From: Deltaproteobacteria bacterium
Lineage (GTDB): Bacteria > SAR324 > NAC60-12
Direction: 5' to 3'
NCBI GenBank assembly: GCA_002716165.1
Contig: PAZT01000032.1
Coordinates: 1 to 21,856, forward strand
DNA: 21,856 nt
Both the position numbers and the translations under genes were made by a program. Of this stretch, positions 1-8,006 are shown one piece after another; position 1 is the first letter of the stretch, and every line of letters starts with the position of its first letter. The notes below the pieces were generated by a model. The model saw only the letters and a list, made by a program, of their open reading frames with translations. It was not told where the DNA came from and did no database searches.

Positions 1-999
1 TTTAAAAAATTCATAGCTTCAATTTCTGTATTATTTTTGCTATTAAACTTCCATAGTGTTTCAATTAGTCAGTCTTCAGAATTTAAACAATCACAAATGG
101 AGATTCTACCACTAACATCATTTTTATTTGCTAACAGAGATACTATGAGAGCAGGATGGTATATAAGTCCAGCCAGCAAAAATAAGAAGAATTTAAAATC
201 AGTCACTAAAAAACCTGAAGGATCATTATTTGTACAACTCAAGCCCAGATTCAATGAAGGAGAATACCAGCTGGCTTTACGTGTTTTGAGGGGTGGTTCT
301 CATCAGCGAACACATCTTAGGGAATTTACCGGGGGAAAACCACTTAACCATAAAGTCTACATAACAATCCCATTTGATTTTTTGATAGGTGTTATTCAAG
401 GTGAAGCAATTCGTTCTCTTTTCCCAAATGATCGAGTTGAAGCTGGGGGTTGGTTACATCAAGTTACCTATGATTGGGAAACTCCAGAATTAATTGAAAA
501 AGTTTTTACCAATTCTGAGAATTATATTTACCCAAATTCAATATTTAAACAAGGGATCAATTTTACAATCCCATGGAAAAGTTTGCGTTCTGATCTAGAA
601 CTTGAACCACTAGCAGTTCGAGATCCACTTTTTATAAGAAGGGATGATTCAGGTCTGCGTTATGCTTTTTATAGAATCAAACACGGAGATACATTATATT
701 CTTCAGTGATAATACGTTTTATTGGTGAAAAAACTCACTACGCGAGAAGTCAAAATGCAAGTGATTTATTGATATTGAATGGCCTCGCTGATGCAAGGTC
801 GCTTTCACCGGGTCAATATATAAAAATACCCTTGGAATGGATAAGGTCTGAATATTTACACCATGTGCCGAGTATTTACCGATTAACTGAGGAAAAAAAC
901 TTTAAAAAAAACATAAAACCCAAAAAGCACAAGCCGTACAACATTTTACAAAATGAGTCTGGCAAAAATTACAAAATAGACACTATAAGCCAAAGATAA
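1..999 (+). CDS. Secreted LysM-like repeat protein, paralogue of the next gene's N-terminal region (5' partial)
   Basis: The reading frame is open to the left edge, so the true start lies outside the window. The first codons read as the end of a signal peptide: basic FKK, then a hydrophobic run (IASISVLFLLL), so export is likely. The mature part holds three degenerate LysM-like units, each ending in a short strand of the type ITIPFDFL, FTIPWKSL and IKIPLEWI. The last unit has the clearest LysM-like opening (YRIKHGDTLYSSV). The same three units, in the same order, form the N-terminal 270 residues of the amidase that starts two bases after this stop. This protein ends after the third unit in a basic tail and has no amidase domain. 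The inferred role is peptidoglycan binding in the periplasm, perhaps regulating the amidase. The LysM-like assignment is from motif pattern only; the paralogy to the neighbour is directly visible. Confidence 0.75.
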   Translation, partial: FKKFIASISVLFLLLNFHSVSISQSSEFKQSQMEILPLTSFLFANRDTMRAGWYISPASKNKKNLKSVTKKPEGSLFVQLKPRFNEGEYQLALRVLRGGSHQRTHLREFTGGKPLNHKVYITIPFDFLIGVIQGEAIRSLFPNDRVEAGGWLHQVTYDWETPELIEKVFTNSENYIYPNSIFKQGINFTIPWKSLRSDLELEPLAVRDPLFIRRDDSGLRYAFYRIKHGDTLYSSVIIRFIGEKTHYARSQNASDLLILNGLADARSLSPGQYIKIPLEWIRSEYLHHVPSIYRLTEEKNFKKNIKPKKHKPYNILQNESGKNYKIDTISQR

Positions 1000-1001
1000 A
1001 T

Positions 1002-2846
1002 ATGAAATTAAAATCTACAATATGCCTAGTATGGCTAATTTTCTTAATATCTTTTGCAAATAATGGTTCTGCAAAAGCTGAGAAAATAATTAGTGGTAAA
1101 AGCTTTATTCTATCTGATCAAACTTCAAGAAAGTCGAAAATGATGGTGGGTTGGAATGGACGAAGTTTGGTGGTAAAGCTTAAGCCACAATTAGGAGAAG
1201 GAGGATATAGTCTGGCCAAAAGAGTACTTATTCCTGAGTATAGAAGTCTGAAAACAATAAGGAAATACAGTAAAACCCGTAATTTATATAAGCACAAGTA
1301 TATTACTTTTCCTCTTAAGGTTATGAATGGGAATATTCGTAGCTCTGCTCTTAAGGTGTCATTCTTCAATGATAAAGCTACAAATAATTTCTGGCAGCAC
1401 CATGTTACTTATAAATGGGAAACAACAAGCTTGATTGCAGGTCTTTTTACAAAAAAAGGCATTAGAGCTGGCCATTTGGTTCGTTTCAACAAAATGCGAA
1501 ATAATGGAGATATTCTTCAAATTGGTGACATTATTAAGATTCCTTGGAAGTGGATCAGTCCTGAATTGAGACTTCGGCAATTTGAAGTCAAATCACCTTT
1601 GAAATTGACAAAAAACAAAAAAGGTAAATTATTCGCGCAATATCAGATGCAAACAGGAGATACTTTATATTCTTCAGTTGTTATAAGATTTACTGGACGT
1701 CTTTTGAATGATGAAGTCAACCAGATTGCAAATCAATTACTGAAATTGAATAATATTGCTGATGCTAAACTTATTCAAAATCACCAGAAAATTAAAATTC
1801 CTCTTGAATTGTTGAGTGAAGAATATGTTGGAAGTGAAAAAAATAAAAATCTTTCAAAGGGATCATCCAGTAATTCAAAAATCGTTAAGAAAGTTCTGAC
1901 AAAAAAAACTAATTCTTTAAAAAAAGTAACTAAAAATAAGATAAATAAAAAAATAAAGAAAAAGAAAAAAAATATTTCAAGTAAATCAAACTCTAAGTAT
2001 GAAAAAAATGCACATAAGTTACATATTATTCTCGATTCAGGACATGGAGGTGGAGACCCAGGAGCAGTTGCTGGAAGTAAAAAAAATAATGATCTGATTT
2101 ACGAAGATGAATTAGTTTATGATATTAGTAGACGAGTAACCGAATTAATGAAAAATTATGGGATAATTGTGCATAATACACTTACAGATCCTAATCAAAC
2201 AAAACCGATTCGATTTCTTTCACATAAGCATGACAAAGATGAACAGCTGCTTGTCACTCCAAGGTATTTAACACGCAATTCCCGAACTGGAGCAAATATG
2301 CGTGTTTATCTTGTAAACCATATTTTTCATAAATTAAAAAAGAAAAACGTGCCTAAGGAAAATATAGTGTTTATTAGTTTGCACGGGGATGCACTTCACT
2401 CATCTTTAAGAGGAGCAATGGTATATTATGCAGACAGCCGCTTTCGAAGAGGAATTTTTGGACTAAAACATAAAATATATCGTAAGCGAAAGGAGTATAA
2501 CCCTAGTTTAACCTTCAAACAAAGTGAAAATAAATATTCAGAAAAATTAAGTAAATCTTTTGGTAAAATAATAATTAATGAGTTTCGTAAATTAAATTTG
2601 CCCACACACAGAGTTTCTTCTGCAGTCAGAGGGTATCTGTATCGAAAAGGTAAAAAAACTCTTCCCGCTGTATTGCGTTACAGTAAGGTCCCTACATCTG
2701 TTTTAGTAGAAATAGCAAATCTTAACAATACACAAGACAGACGCAGTTTGCTTAAATCAAAGTCTCGTCAGAAAATTGCTATCGCAATAACTAACTCAGT
2801 AGTTTCCAACTTTGGACGCGCAAGCGGTCTTGTTGCTAAGTTGTAA
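1002..2846 (+). CDS. N-acetylmuramoyl-L-alanine amidase with N-terminal LysM-like repeats
   Basis: This is a 614-residue protein that should cut the bond between N-acetylmuramic acid and the stem peptide of peptidoglycan in the periplasm. Residues 1-26 form a signal peptide. Residues 50-275 carry three LysM-like units ending in ITFPLKVM, IKIPWKWI and IKIPLELL. Residues about 290-340 are a very lysine-rich linker (IKKKKKN at its core). Residues 340-610 are an Amidase_3 domain with the expected zinc ligands H348 (in DSGHGGGDPG), E368 and H461 (in SLHGDAL), and the catalytic glutamate E570 (in SVLVEIANLNN). The stretch between E368 and H461 looks longer than in short AmiC enzymes, with an insert around 395-445. 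The start lies two bases after the upstream paralogue's stop, so both are one operon. An enzyme of cell division or daughter-cell separation is likely; the exact subtype is unknown. Confidence 0.9.
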   Translation: MKLKSTICLVWLIFLISFANNGSAKAEKIISGKSFILSDQTSRKSKMMVGWNGRSLVVKLKPQLGEGGYSLAKRVLIPEYRSLKTIRKYSKTRNLYKHKYITFPLKVMNGNIRSSALKVSFFNDKATNNFWQHHVTYKWETTSLIAGLFTKKGIRAGHLVRFNKMRNNGDILQIGDIIKIPWKWISPELRLRQFEVKSPLKLTKNKKGKLFAQYQMQTGDTLYSSVVIRFTGRLLNDEVNQIANQLLKLNNIADAKLIQNHQKIKIPLELLSEEYVGSEKNKNLSKGSSSNSKIVKKVLTKKTNSLKKVTKNKINKKIKKKKKNISSKSNSKYEKNAHKLHIILDSGHGGGDPGAVAGSKKNNDLIYEDELVYDISRRVTELMKNYGIIVHNTLTDPNQTKPIRFLSHKHDKDEQLLVTPRYLTRNSRTGANMRVYLVNHIFHKLKKKNVPKENIVFISLHGDALHSSLRGAMVYYADSRFRRGIFGLKHKIYRKRKEYNPSLTFKQSENKYSEKLSKSFGKIIINEFRKLNLPTHRVSSAVRGYLYRKGKKTLPAVLRYSKVPTSVLVEIANLNNTQDRRSLLKSKSRQKIAIAITNSVVSNFGRASGLVAKL

Positions 2847-2864
2847 TTTAAAAAGATTAAATTA

Positions 2865-3473
2865 ATGATTCCGATCAACACTGTAATTTTTGACCTTGGT
2901 AATGTCTTAATAGATTGGGATCCACGCTATCTTTATCGTAAATTATTTAATACTGATGATGAGGTTGAATGGTTTTTAGAGAATATTTGTGATCAAGATT
3001 GGAACCTGAAACATGATTCTGGTCAACTTTTTTCTCAAGGTATTTTTGAAAAATCAAAAAATTTTCCGGAGCACATCGAACTAATCAAAGCTTGGTATCA
3101 GCGCTGGGAGGAAATGCTTGGAGGACCAATAGATGAATCAGTAAAAATATTATCTGAATTGAAAGAAAAACGAGTATTATTGTATATTTTAAGCAATTGG
3201 TCTGCAGAAACATATCCAATCGCAGAAGAACGCTTTGACTTTTTGAGTTGGTTTGATGGTAAAATCATTTCTGGAGAAGTAGGAATTGTAAAGCCTGATC
3301 TTGAAATATATAAATTGTTGATTAAGAGATACGGCTTAAATCCTCAAAAAACAGTTTTCATTGATGATAAGGATGAGAATATCAAAGCTGCAAAATTGGT
3401 GGGAATCTATGGGATTCAATTTCAGAATGCCTCAAAACTAAGGAAAGATTTACAAATGTTAAAATTAATTTGA
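2865..3473 (+). CDS. HAD-superfamily phosphatase, subfamily IA (YihX-like)
   Basis: This 202-residue cytoplasmic hydrolase shows all four HAD motifs. Motif I is FDLGNVLIDW with nucleophile D10. Motif II is the serine in LSNWS (S110-N111-W112). Motif III is K143 in GIVKPDLEIY. Motif IV is FIDDKDENI with D167 and D168. The acid/base Asp two residues after the nucleophile is Gly here, as in the YihX glucose-1-phosphate phosphatase group and haloacid-dehalogenase-like relatives. The cap is the helical C1 type (residues about 16-85). The length is normal. It starts 18 bases after the amidase stop, probably in the same transcript. The substrate cannot be told from sequence; a sugar phosphate is the default guess for this group. 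Confidence 0.85.
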   Translation: MIPINTVIFDLGNVLIDWDPRYLYRKLFNTDDEVEWFLENICDQDWNLKHDSGQLFSQGIFEKSKNFPEHIELIKAWYQRWEEMLGGPIDESVKILSELKEKRVLLYILSNWSAETYPIAEERFDFLSWFDGKIISGEVGIVKPDLEIYKLLIKRYGLNPQKTVFIDDKDENIKAAKLVGIYGIQFQNASKLRKDLQMLKLI

Positions 3474-3579
3474 TGGAACTAACTAACTTAAATTATTTTT
3501 TCTACTTATAATCCAAAAAGGTTTCAAATTCGAGTATTTACCGAATTACTTTAAAACAGTTGATATATATCCTTAATCT

Positions 3580-3957
3580 TTGCGAAAACTTGTTGTTTTA
3601 AGCTGTGTTTTTTTAATACTTTCCGGCATACTGCTTAGTTACCCGGAAATTTTTCCATGGGCTGAAGAATCTACAGCAGTCTCTTTACTTCACATATGGG
3701 CCGGAATATTTTTTATCGTTATTTTTCCATTATATTCTTGGGATCATATAAAAGGACATTCAGATCGTCTGAGTAAAATATCTTTATCAACTGCCACAGG
3801 AATATTGCAGTTTTTTGCAGGTATTGGATTGATTATTTCTGGGATACCTTTGCTTCTTTACAGTGCTGATGTGCTTGATTTTCCTCGTGACATTCATTTG
3901 TTCTTGACTTTTGTTTTAGCTTTAAGCCTTATTTTACACAAAATATCTGAAAAGTAG
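3580..3957 (+). CDS. Small four-helix membrane protein, possible haem-b binder
   Basis: This is a 125-residue protein with four predicted membrane helices at about residues 4-20, 34-53, 70-93 and 102-119. I do not recognise a precise family. Histidines sit in helices 2 and 4: H38 and H56 bracket helix 2, and H106 and H120 bracket helix 4 with a 13-residue gap, the spacing used by haem ligands in many b-type cytochromes. The HIWAG motif followed by a second His resembles DUF4405 or cytochrome b561-like proteins. The start is unusual: the frame contains no ATG, and TTG at 3580 comes six bases after an in-frame TAA, so TTG is the first possible start. No clear Shine-Dalgarno site precedes it. 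It lies 106 bases after the HAD gene and 42 before cimA. The haem role is inference from residue spacing. Confidence 0.65.
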   Translation: MRKLVVLSCVFLILSGILLSYPEIFPWAEESTAVSLLHIWAGIFFIVIFPLYSWDHIKGHSDRLSKISLSTATGILQFFAGIGLIISGIPLLLYSADVLDFPRDIHLFLTFVLALSLILHKISEK

Positions 3958-3999
3958 TTTGTTAGAGCCTATCTATTTGTTAAATTTTAATTTCTTATC

Positions 4000-5538
4000 A
4001 TGCCAGCTTTGAAAAATAAAGTTAAGTTAATGGATACAACTTTGAGGGATGGTGAACAAACTCAGGGTGTTTCGTTTACTCCTCCCGAAAAGGCTAATAT
4101 AGCGAAATCACTTTTGAAAAAGCTTCGAGTTGATCGTATAGAGGTAACCTCTGCTAGAATTTCAGAGGGTGAGTTAAGTTCTGTACAAAACATTTCAGTT
4201 TGGGCCAAAGAAAATGGTTATTTGGACTCAATTGAAGTTCTAGGATTCATTGATCACAAAAAGAGTGTTGACTGGATAAAAGAATCAGGTTGTAAGGAAA
4301 TGAATTTATTAACGAAAGGAAGTGAAAATCATTGCAAAAATCAATTACGTAAAACTCTTAAGGAGCATGTTGCCGACATAAGGAAAACCATAAAATATGC
4401 AAATTCAAGAAATATTAATATAAATGTCTATCTGGAAGACTGGTCTAATGGATATCAAAATAGTCCCAAATATGTTTTCCAAATGATGGATGCTTTAAAA
4501 GACGAAGGAATAAATCATTTCATGCTCCCTGATACACTTGGTGTTTTGTCACCGGATCAAGTATATACAATGCTTAAAGACATGATTAAAAGGTTCCCTT
4601 GGGCTACTTTTGATTTTCATCCACACAACGATTATGGTCTGGGAGTGGCTAATGTCCTTTACGCAGTCAAAGCTGGGGTAAGGAACGTGCACTGCACTAT
4701 AAATTGTCTTGGAGAGAGGGCTGGCAACGTTTCTCTGGCAGAAATTGCAGTAGCCCTTAATGACAAGCTTGGTATGAATCTTTCTATTGATGAATCTAAA
4801 CTTGCACCAGTAAGTGAAATGGTAGAAAGCTTTTCAGGTAAAAGACTCCCTGATAATGCTCCTATTGTTGGAGAGAATGTTTTTACTCAGACCAGTGGGA
4901 TTCATGCCGATGGAGATAGGAAGGCCAATTTATATCATAATCCAATTGTTCCAGAAAGATTTGGTCGCAAAAGAAGCTATGCGTTGGGTAAAATGAGCGG
5001 CAAAGCTTCACTTGCAAAAAATCTTGAGATATTAGGAATTCAGCTCATTGAAGAGAATCTTAACAAAGTACTTGCACGAGTAGTTGAACTGGGAGATACA
5101 AAAAAAACAATGACTGCAGCTGACTTGCCATTTATAATTACAGATGTTCTAGAGACAAGCGAAACTCAACGAATTGAACTCCTTAATTGCTCTATATCAA
5201 GTGGATTTAACCTTAAGGCTACAGCCACAATACACTTGAGAATTGATTCAAAGGAGTACCGAGAAGTTGGTAGTGGAAATGGAGGTTATGATGCATTTAT
5301 GAGCGCCGTTAGCAAAATTTTGAAAAAGCTGAATATTGATTCACCTGAATTAGTTGATTACCAAATCAGGATACCAAGAGGTGGGAAAACAAGTGCTCTG
5401 ACAGAAGCAATTATCACATGGCAGGTAAAAGGGAAACGTCTTCAGACAATCGGAATTGATTCTGATCAAGTTCTTGCTGCAGTGAACTCAACCCTTAAAC
5501 TGCTGAATTTGCAATTGTTGCAAAAAGAGGCCAAATAG
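4000..5538 (+). CDS. cimA: (R)-citramalate synthase
   Basis: This 512-residue enzyme condenses pyruvate and acetyl-CoA to (R)-citramalate, the first step of the threonine-independent route to isoleucine. It has a DRE-TIM barrel (residues 6-270), a linker region, and a C-terminal LeuA regulatory domain (about 390-512) that in this family binds the feedback inhibitor. R16 and D17 lie in LMDTTLRDGEQ. The metal site is D17, H207 and H209 (FDFHPHNDY) and N243 (ERAGN). L81, L104, Y144 and E146 stand at the same positions that, as I recall, define the pyruvate pocket of the Leptospira interrogans citramalate synthase. Other matches to that enzyme are RSYALGKMSGKAS and GGYDAFMSAV. These favour citramalate synthase over 2-isopropylmalate synthase, the main alternative. 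No leuB/C/D gene is in the window. Confidence 0.85.
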   Translation: MPALKNKVKLMDTTLRDGEQTQGVSFTPPEKANIAKSLLKKLRVDRIEVTSARISEGELSSVQNISVWAKENGYLDSIEVLGFIDHKKSVDWIKESGCKEMNLLTKGSENHCKNQLRKTLKEHVADIRKTIKYANSRNININVYLEDWSNGYQNSPKYVFQMMDALKDEGINHFMLPDTLGVLSPDQVYTMLKDMIKRFPWATFDFHPHNDYGLGVANVLYAVKAGVRNVHCTINCLGERAGNVSLAEIAVALNDKLGMNLSIDESKLAPVSEMVESFSGKRLPDNAPIVGENVFTQTSGIHADGDRKANLYHNPIVPERFGRKRSYALGKMSGKASLAKNLEILGIQLIEENLNKVLARVVELGDTKKTMTAADLPFIITDVLETSETQRIELLNCSISSGFNLKATATIHLRIDSKEYREVGSGNGGYDAFMSAVSKILKKLNIDSPELVDYQIRIPRGGKTSALTEAIITWQVKGKRLQTIGIDSDQVLAAVNSTLKLLNLQLLQKEAK

Positions 5539-5600
5539 CACTAATATTAATTTATGTATTCAATATCTTCAGTTTTTTTTGCTGAGTAGAATTAATATAA

Positions 5601-6902
5601 ATGTGCCCCTCAACTATAGAAAGTAATCTCGCTAAAATTTATTTTCCACTGACTGCAAACCCAGTGGGTTATAATCATTTAATGGTTGCAGAAAATGTTC
5701 TATGGCAAATCCCTGAAACTCAATTATTAGTATTCATACTATCCAACGGTAGGCATCCCGACCCATTTAAACCCTTCCAAATTCCCCACTTATCTTTACG
5801 ATATGAAATTTTAAGAAGTGCTCTATTACAGTGGCCTGATCCTGAAAAATCACTACCTGCTAAATATGCCGCTGAATATGGAGTTGAGCTAAAATTAGGA
5901 AGTAAAAACTGTACTATTTCTAGGTGGGAATTATCATTCAGCAGGCCCTTACGTCTTGTTGATCACGTTCATTATTTTTCTACAGAAGAAAAAATATCTT
6001 TGATTGTAGGTGCAGATTTAATCCAGCGAATGTTAGATCCAAGAATTTTCTCAGATCATGATTTAGCACTCATAGAAAGTAGTTGTCTTATGATAGCTGC
6101 TCAACGTGATGATATTGATTTAAATCTAACTTTACAATTGATTAAGAAAAAAAGGGGCGTTGAATTAACTGTTAACCAAATGAATCAAGATTTGCTTCCA
6201 AAAAAACTGCAAAATTTTTATCAAATTTCATCCACACAAATTCGTAAAGCAACTCAGGCAGGACACTCATTGGAGACATTTTTGCCGGTAAATGCTTCAT
6301 TATATGTTTCACAAAATTATTACTACAAAATGGGTAAACAGAAAACTCATTCAAATATTTTACATTTAAATGAATTCGAGTATAGTTGCTTTGAATTGCA
6401 AAAAAAGCTGAAAGAAGTAGCTTTTAAACTTCAAGAACATCTTGGAAAAAGAGCAAAAAATGGACAACCTTACCGATTTTCTGTCGTGGAAACAAGCACG
6501 GGAGGACAAATTTCCCAAACTTTTACAAGTCTTAATGGCGCCTCAGACCACTTCCTTGACGGCAGAATTATTTATGATAAAGAAGCTCAAAAGCAATTTT
6601 TAGATGTTAAAGAATTTGAGGATTCAAGCGTATCTAAAACGAGGGCTCAGAGTCTAGCAAGTGAAATGCAAAGACAATCTGGAGCAGATTGGGCTCTTGC
6701 CGAGACGGGTATGGCAGGTCCTCCATCAAAAGACAAACAAAGCAGAAAAAACGGCCAATGTTATCTAGGTCTGGTAACATCAACTAAAGTAAGATATAAG
6801 TTTCTACAGTTTAATCCTTTTCTTACTCGTAAAGAGCATCAGCTAATGTTTGCGATTGAAGCATTTGTTTGGGTAGAAAAGGAACTACGAATAAATTGCT
6901 GA
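5601..6902 (+). CDS. NadD-like nucleotidyltransferase fused to CinA/PncC-like amidase
   Basis: This 433-residue protein appears to be a two-domain fusion. Residues about 10-240 look like a nicotinate-nucleotide adenylyltransferase: a nucleotide-binding opening (ANPVGYNHL, 19-27), a P/K-rich stretch after NGRHPDP, LIVGADLIQRML (134-145), and the closing signature ISSTQIR (209-215). The usual (H/T)xGH is GxNH here, so only the second His (H26) remains. Residues about 260-430 match the CinA C-terminal domain, which deamidates NMN to NaMN: VVETSTGG (295-302), GRIIYDKEA, and TGMAGP (369-374). In PncC enzymes the first motif is ESCTGG with a catalytic Ser; here that place is Thr298, followed by Ser299. 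NMN to NaMN to NaAD would be a sensible two-step channel, but the changed residues leave activity open. The trpD-like gene follows after eight bases. Confidence 0.75.
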   Translation: MCPSTIESNLAKIYFPLTANPVGYNHLMVAENVLWQIPETQLLVFILSNGRHPDPFKPFQIPHLSLRYEILRSALLQWPDPEKSLPAKYAAEYGVELKLGSKNCTISRWELSFSRPLRLVDHVHYFSTEEKISLIVGADLIQRMLDPRIFSDHDLALIESSCLMIAAQRDDIDLNLTLQLIKKKRGVELTVNQMNQDLLPKKLQNFYQISSTQIRKATQAGHSLETFLPVNASLYVSQNYYYKMGKQKTHSNILHLNEFEYSCFELQKKLKEVAFKLQEHLGKRAKNGQPYRFSVVETSTGGQISQTFTSLNGASDHFLDGRIIYDKEAQKQFLDVKEFEDSSVSKTRAQSLASEMQRQSGADWALAETGMAGPPSKDKQSRKNGQCYLGLVTSTKVRYKFLQFNPFLTRKEHQLMFAIEAFVWVEKELRINC

Positions 6903-6910
6903 TTTAAAAA

Positions 6911-7924
6911 ATGAAAGAATTGCTGAATAAATTGTTAGCTTCAGAGTCTCTCAACTTTGAAGAAGCAAAGGAAATGATATTGTGGATTATGAGTGAAGAA
7001 GCAGTAACTGTTCAGGCTGCAGCACTTTTAGCTTTACTGCAGGCCAAAGGCGTAACTGTTGAAGAAATGGCGGGAGCTGCTTTAGCAATGAGAGAACGTT
7101 CTGCAGAGATCAAAGCTCCTGAAAACGCTATTGATACTTGCAGCACAGGGGGAAATGGAATCAGCACATTCAATATTTCAACATGTGCTGCAATAATAGC
7201 TGCTGGTGCGGGTGCTGTAGTTGCGAAACACGGTAACCGCAGCAACACAAGAAAAAGTGGAAGTGCTGAGGCACTGGAAGCGTTAGGAGTGAAAATAAAT
7301 TTAGAACTAGATGAAGTTGAAAAATGTCTTCAAGATTTGGATATTTGTTTCTGTTACGCGATCAATCATCATCCGGCAATGCGCTTTGCCGGTCCCATAA
7401 GAAAGGACCTTGGGGTTCCAACTGTATTTAACCTACTTGGTCCCTTAACAAATCCTGCAGGTGCAAAATGTCAGTTGATTGGAGTCCCTAACGTTAATCT
7501 TACTTTGAAAATAGCTCAGGTACTTAAGAGATTAGGTAGCAGACGAGTAATGGTAGTTCATGGACATGATGGTTTGTGTGAACTGACAGTTACCTCCCCT
7601 ACTCATGTTGCAGAACTTAGAGACGGAAATATCAAAGAATATGAAGTAACACCTGAGGAGCTTGGTCTCAAGACAGGAAAATTAGAGGAGATATGTATAA
7701 ATACTCCTCAACAAAGTGCCAAGATAATGAAGGATATTTTTTCTGGAGATGATAAAGGTACTGCAAGAGAAATTGCTTTGGCCAACGCTGCCGGAGCTTT
7801 AGTCGTTTCAGGACGGGTTGAAAATTTGGAAGAAGGTGTAGATCTAGCTGCTGCGACAGTAGACAATGGAAAAGCAGAGGCAAAACTTAATGATTTAATT
7901 AAATTCTCTTGGAAAAATCATTAA
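6911..7924 (+). CDS. trpD: Anthranilate phosphoribosyltransferase family protein, atypical active site
   Basis: This 337-residue protein has full-length TrpD architecture: an N-terminal helical domain (1-65) and the PRPP-binding alpha/beta domain. Conserved stretches are TFNIST (86-91), KHGNR (106-110), KSGSAEALEALG, NHHPAMR (152-158) and VFNLLGPLTNPAG. It should transfer phosphoribose from PRPP to anthranilate in tryptophan synthesis. Several usual signature positions differ. GTGGD is STGGN (78-82). The serine-rich loop after KHGNR reads SNTRKSG. GxRT before FNLLGP is GVPT. The Mg-binding DE pair in GLDE is CE (C223, E224; codon TGT is clear). No other trp gene is nearby. It starts eight bases after the NadD/CinA-like fusion, so the two are co-expressed. 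TrpD is the default call; a PRPP enzyme with another acceptor is possible. Confidence 0.75.
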   Translation: MKELLNKLLASESLNFEEAKEMILWIMSEEAVTVQAAALLALLQAKGVTVEEMAGAALAMRERSAEIKAPENAIDTCSTGGNGISTFNISTCAAIIAAGAGAVVAKHGNRSNTRKSGSAEALEALGVKINLELDEVEKCLQDLDICFCYAINHHPAMRFAGPIRKDLGVPTVFNLLGPLTNPAGAKCQLIGVPNVNLTLKIAQVLKRLGSRRVMVVHGHDGLCELTVTSPTHVAELRDGNIKEYEVTPEELGLKTGKLEEICINTPQQSAKIMKDIFSGDDKGTAREIALANAAGALVVSGRVENLEEGVDLAAATVDNGKAEAKLNDLIKFSWKNH

Positions 7925-8006
7925 GTGTATATAACAAAAAATTTTGAAAAACTACTACTTAGTTCATGATCTATTTATTAAAAACATATGTAAATGTTAT
8001 TAATAC

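Noticed and set aside
1887..2021. A-rich, repeat-like DNA inside the amidase gene considered as a nucleotide repeat
   Set aside because: It has no regular unit; it is explained by lysine codons of the linker.
5541..5580. Possible terminator after cimA (ATATT/AATAT repeat followed by a T run)
   Set aside because: The stem is five A-T pairs with a long loop and is not directly followed by the T run, so it would be very weak.
7925..8006. Inverted repeat AACAT...ATGTT between the convergent trpD-like and GDPD genes
   Set aside because: Five-base AT-rich stem; expected by chance in this composition, although some terminator must lie here.
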